Below, piece by piece: positions 6,101-6,360 of a DNA stretch of 6,360 nucleotides. How positions within the stretch are numbered: position 1 is the first letter of the stretch; each line of letters opens with the position of its first letter. The translations under genes and the position numbers were made by a program. Source of the DNA: a bacterium (GTDB lineage: Bacteria > Auribacterota > JABMQX01); assembly GCA_013203085.1 (NCBI GenBank), contig JABMQX010000263.1, positions 1 through 6,360 of the forward strand, given 5' to 3'. Below the pieces are notes generated by a model that saw only the letters and a program-made list of their open reading frames with translations, was not told the DNA's origin and made no database searches.

Positions 6101-6360
6101 GTGTGGTCAACCGAGCCGGTGACGACAACACTGAGGGTGATGTCCCCGTCGTGGTTATCAGTCGCAGTATATCCGGGCTCAGCGTAAGGAGTTCCCACGT
6201 CCAGGGTCATCGGGTTGTCGCCCAACAGGGCGATCATGGGAGCACCGGTATCCACTACATTGACCGTCCTGGTCTTTTCGTCGGCGGCATTTCCACTGGA
6301 ATCACTGACGTTGTAGTGCAAGGTGTAGCTGCCGAGGGCAGTGTGATCAACCGAACCCGT
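3199..6360 (-). CDS. Large modular exoprotein: Ig-like repeats, ConA-like domain, FN3, DNRLRE domain, 'FFRV' tail; 5' end outside window
   Basis: The frame is open from 6360 to TAA at 3199-3201, giving 1053 visible residues; the start and any signal peptide lie beyond the window. Domains in order are: a partial and two full DUF5011/HYR-like Ig repeats of 80 residues (1-197); two larger bacterial Ig-like domains with a 106-residue period (198-407); a concanavalin-A/laminin-G-like jelly roll (about 418-665) that opens with FFFEDFEDGD and closes with VRIDNVALSTQYIGP; a fibronectin type III domain (681-769); a DNRLRE-type domain (about 788-985), also treated as carbohydrate-binding, with QDTYIS, LLMKWDLSAIP, ILEAKLRLYMF and HGLLINP; and a tail (991-1053) with EEYIVQSADEPAGPW and RMRFFRVQ. 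Such mosaics are secreted or surface-bound and usually bind or act on polysaccharide. No LPXTG, PEP-CTERM or membrane anchor ends the protein. A catalytic domain is not certain; the ConA-like unit might be a lyase or a binding module. No ribosome binding site or promoter is visible. Confidence 0.85.
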   Translation of the reverse strand, partial: TGSVDHTALGSYTLHYNVSDSSGNAADEKTRTVNVVDTGAPMIALLGDNPMTLDVGTPYAEPGYTATDNHDGDITLSVVVTGSVDHTVLGSYTLHYNVSDSSGNAADEKTRTVSVVDTGAPMIALLGDSPMTLDVGTPYAEPGYTATDNHDGEITANVVVTGSVVHTVLGSYILHYNVSDSSGNAADEKTRRVSVVDNTPPFTSGHLPARGAVDVPIDTDISFHITDAREGVDKSSILLTVNGASVAPAITGTPADYLVSYNPSSDFGYSTSVTVSIDAQDLASPPNMMPRQTYSFTTLAEPDRTPPSTSGHTPAKGAVGVPVHTDISFHITDGGDGVDQSSIVMTVNGSPVVPSITGTPADYLVSYDPPADFAYGGTIVVTIDAQDLHFPPNIMYRERYEFSTAKSDEDPASSDPNVFFFEDFEDGDVNFPNWGNTDNFNEIATGDLAIVEASLPGSSGRKVLHLGATRGLGAGLVKHFAPVDTLYCRWYVRFAPGFDQGNLLQFVALAADSTGEFYRVGDVNPNGYDYFRSSLNLTTDWGRVPPPGKAILYTYYLGMKPTLYDDDGDGFKDVHWPGNVFSSNPSPLIEGDRWYCMEMMIRANTPGLDDGEQAFWVDGQLAGYWAGLPWRLTEALKLNCLWLHIAVPEVSAANQVRIDNVALSTQYIGPIGPPSDRASVVMEDVSVKMVGHSSARIAWMTDKPATSIVLYGEGASYSTTVCDTRLTTNHLVQLRALKSGTDYRCRIISRDATGGNEAVSEGLAFATLASSRGVFKEEWGDAAGTNHPDTVQDTYISVTDFPSDSGKESPASPSQSASLCAYTFPVGKPGSALLMKWDLSAIPRTAEILEAKLRLYMFESGGDPECFLSVHKIVGVDPVVSEATGCYYRTGCAWTPFPGLYNDIPLAQSNIAPQEDLVNVGNVINEYKEWKITKMVSKWVSSSHQNHGLLINPDLTASASSYVYFRSSSYEDVSQRPCLIVTCRISRGQNLIWEEGAFVIETEPWLAEEYIVQSADEPAGPWMNETSVLNNRWWHSGELGPDRMRFFRVQNAP
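5140..5769 (-). repeat. Tandem pair of Ig-like domains, 318-bp period
   Basis: Two copies of an about 106-residue Ig-like unit lie head to tail inside the exoprotein gene. Each begins with TPP-x-TSGH and carries TDISFHITD, ITGTPADYLVSY and IDAQDL at matching places. By hand alignment about two thirds of the residues agree, so the duplication is older than that of the neighbouring 240-bp repeats. They resemble Big_5-type bacterial Ig domains, whose 'P-x-G-x-x-V-x-x-x-x-x-I-x-F' opening is seen here as PARGAVDVPIDTDISF. Confidence 0.75.
5770..6360 (-). repeat. Tandem 240-bp repeats coding for 80-residue DUF5011-like Ig domains
   Basis: Bases 5761, 6001 and 6241 start blocks that line up at an exact 240-bp period, giving about two and a half copies inside the exoprotein frame; the array continues past the window edge. 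The 79 bp at 5941-6019 and 6181-6259 differ at a single base. Each unit codes for APMIALLGD, DVGTPYAEPGYTATDNHDG, VVVTGSV and HYNVSDSSGNAADEKTR, the pattern of DUF5011/HYR-like surface Ig domains. The left copy is the most divergent at its joint with the larger Ig domains. Confidence 0.9.

Noticed and set aside
5770..6360. Tandem repeats as a CRISPR array or mobile element
   Set aside because: The repeats are 240 bp long, in frame, without spacers or terminal inverted repeats, and code for Ig-like domains.

Overview
The window is bacterial, with dense coding, moderately high GC, Shine-Dalgarno sites and no introns. It holds four protein genes, and both end genes run off the window edges. A large secreted-type mosaic protein (Ig-like repeats, lectin-like, FN3 and DNRLRE modules) and a glycosyltransferase fused to a toroid domain suggest an uncultured member of a PVC/FCB-type lineage, such as Planctomycetota, Verrucomicrobiota, Hydrogenedentota or Poribacteria. 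This placement is an impression from gene content and is weakly held. No rRNA, tRNA, CRISPR array, transposase or integrase was seen.

Layout: (1) bases 1-1536, plus strand, hold the 3' part of a glycosyltransferase family 4 protein with a C-terminal alpha/alpha-toroid domain. (2) A 57-bp convergent junction follows. (3) Bases 1594-2894, minus strand, hold a two-gene unit. The upstream gene encodes a TIM-barrel enzyme of the 'PEP hydrolase' family, which is related to the C-terminal domain of the tomato Tm-1 protein. The downstream gene, 47 bp later, encodes a small single-domain cupin. Each has a clear AGGAGG ribosome binding site, and a good sigma-70-like promoter lies just upstream of the barrel gene. 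(4) A 304-bp gap (2895-3198) holds that promoter and an imperfect palindrome. (5) Bases 3199-6360, minus strand, hold the 3' part (1053 residues visible) of a very large modular exoprotein.

How they work together: the barrel and cupin genes are probably co-transcribed and may act in one small-molecule pathway, but the substrate cannot be read from the sequence. The glycosyltransferase and the exoprotein may both concern carbohydrate or the cell surface. They lie in separate transcription units and no direct link to the barrel-cupin pair is visible.

I did not find a clearly new biological system. The points most worth a second look are the barrel-cupin pair without the usual Tm-1-like partner gene, the domain mosaic of the exoprotein with its patchwork 240-bp repeats, and the glycosyltransferase-toroid fusion with a changed EX7E motif.
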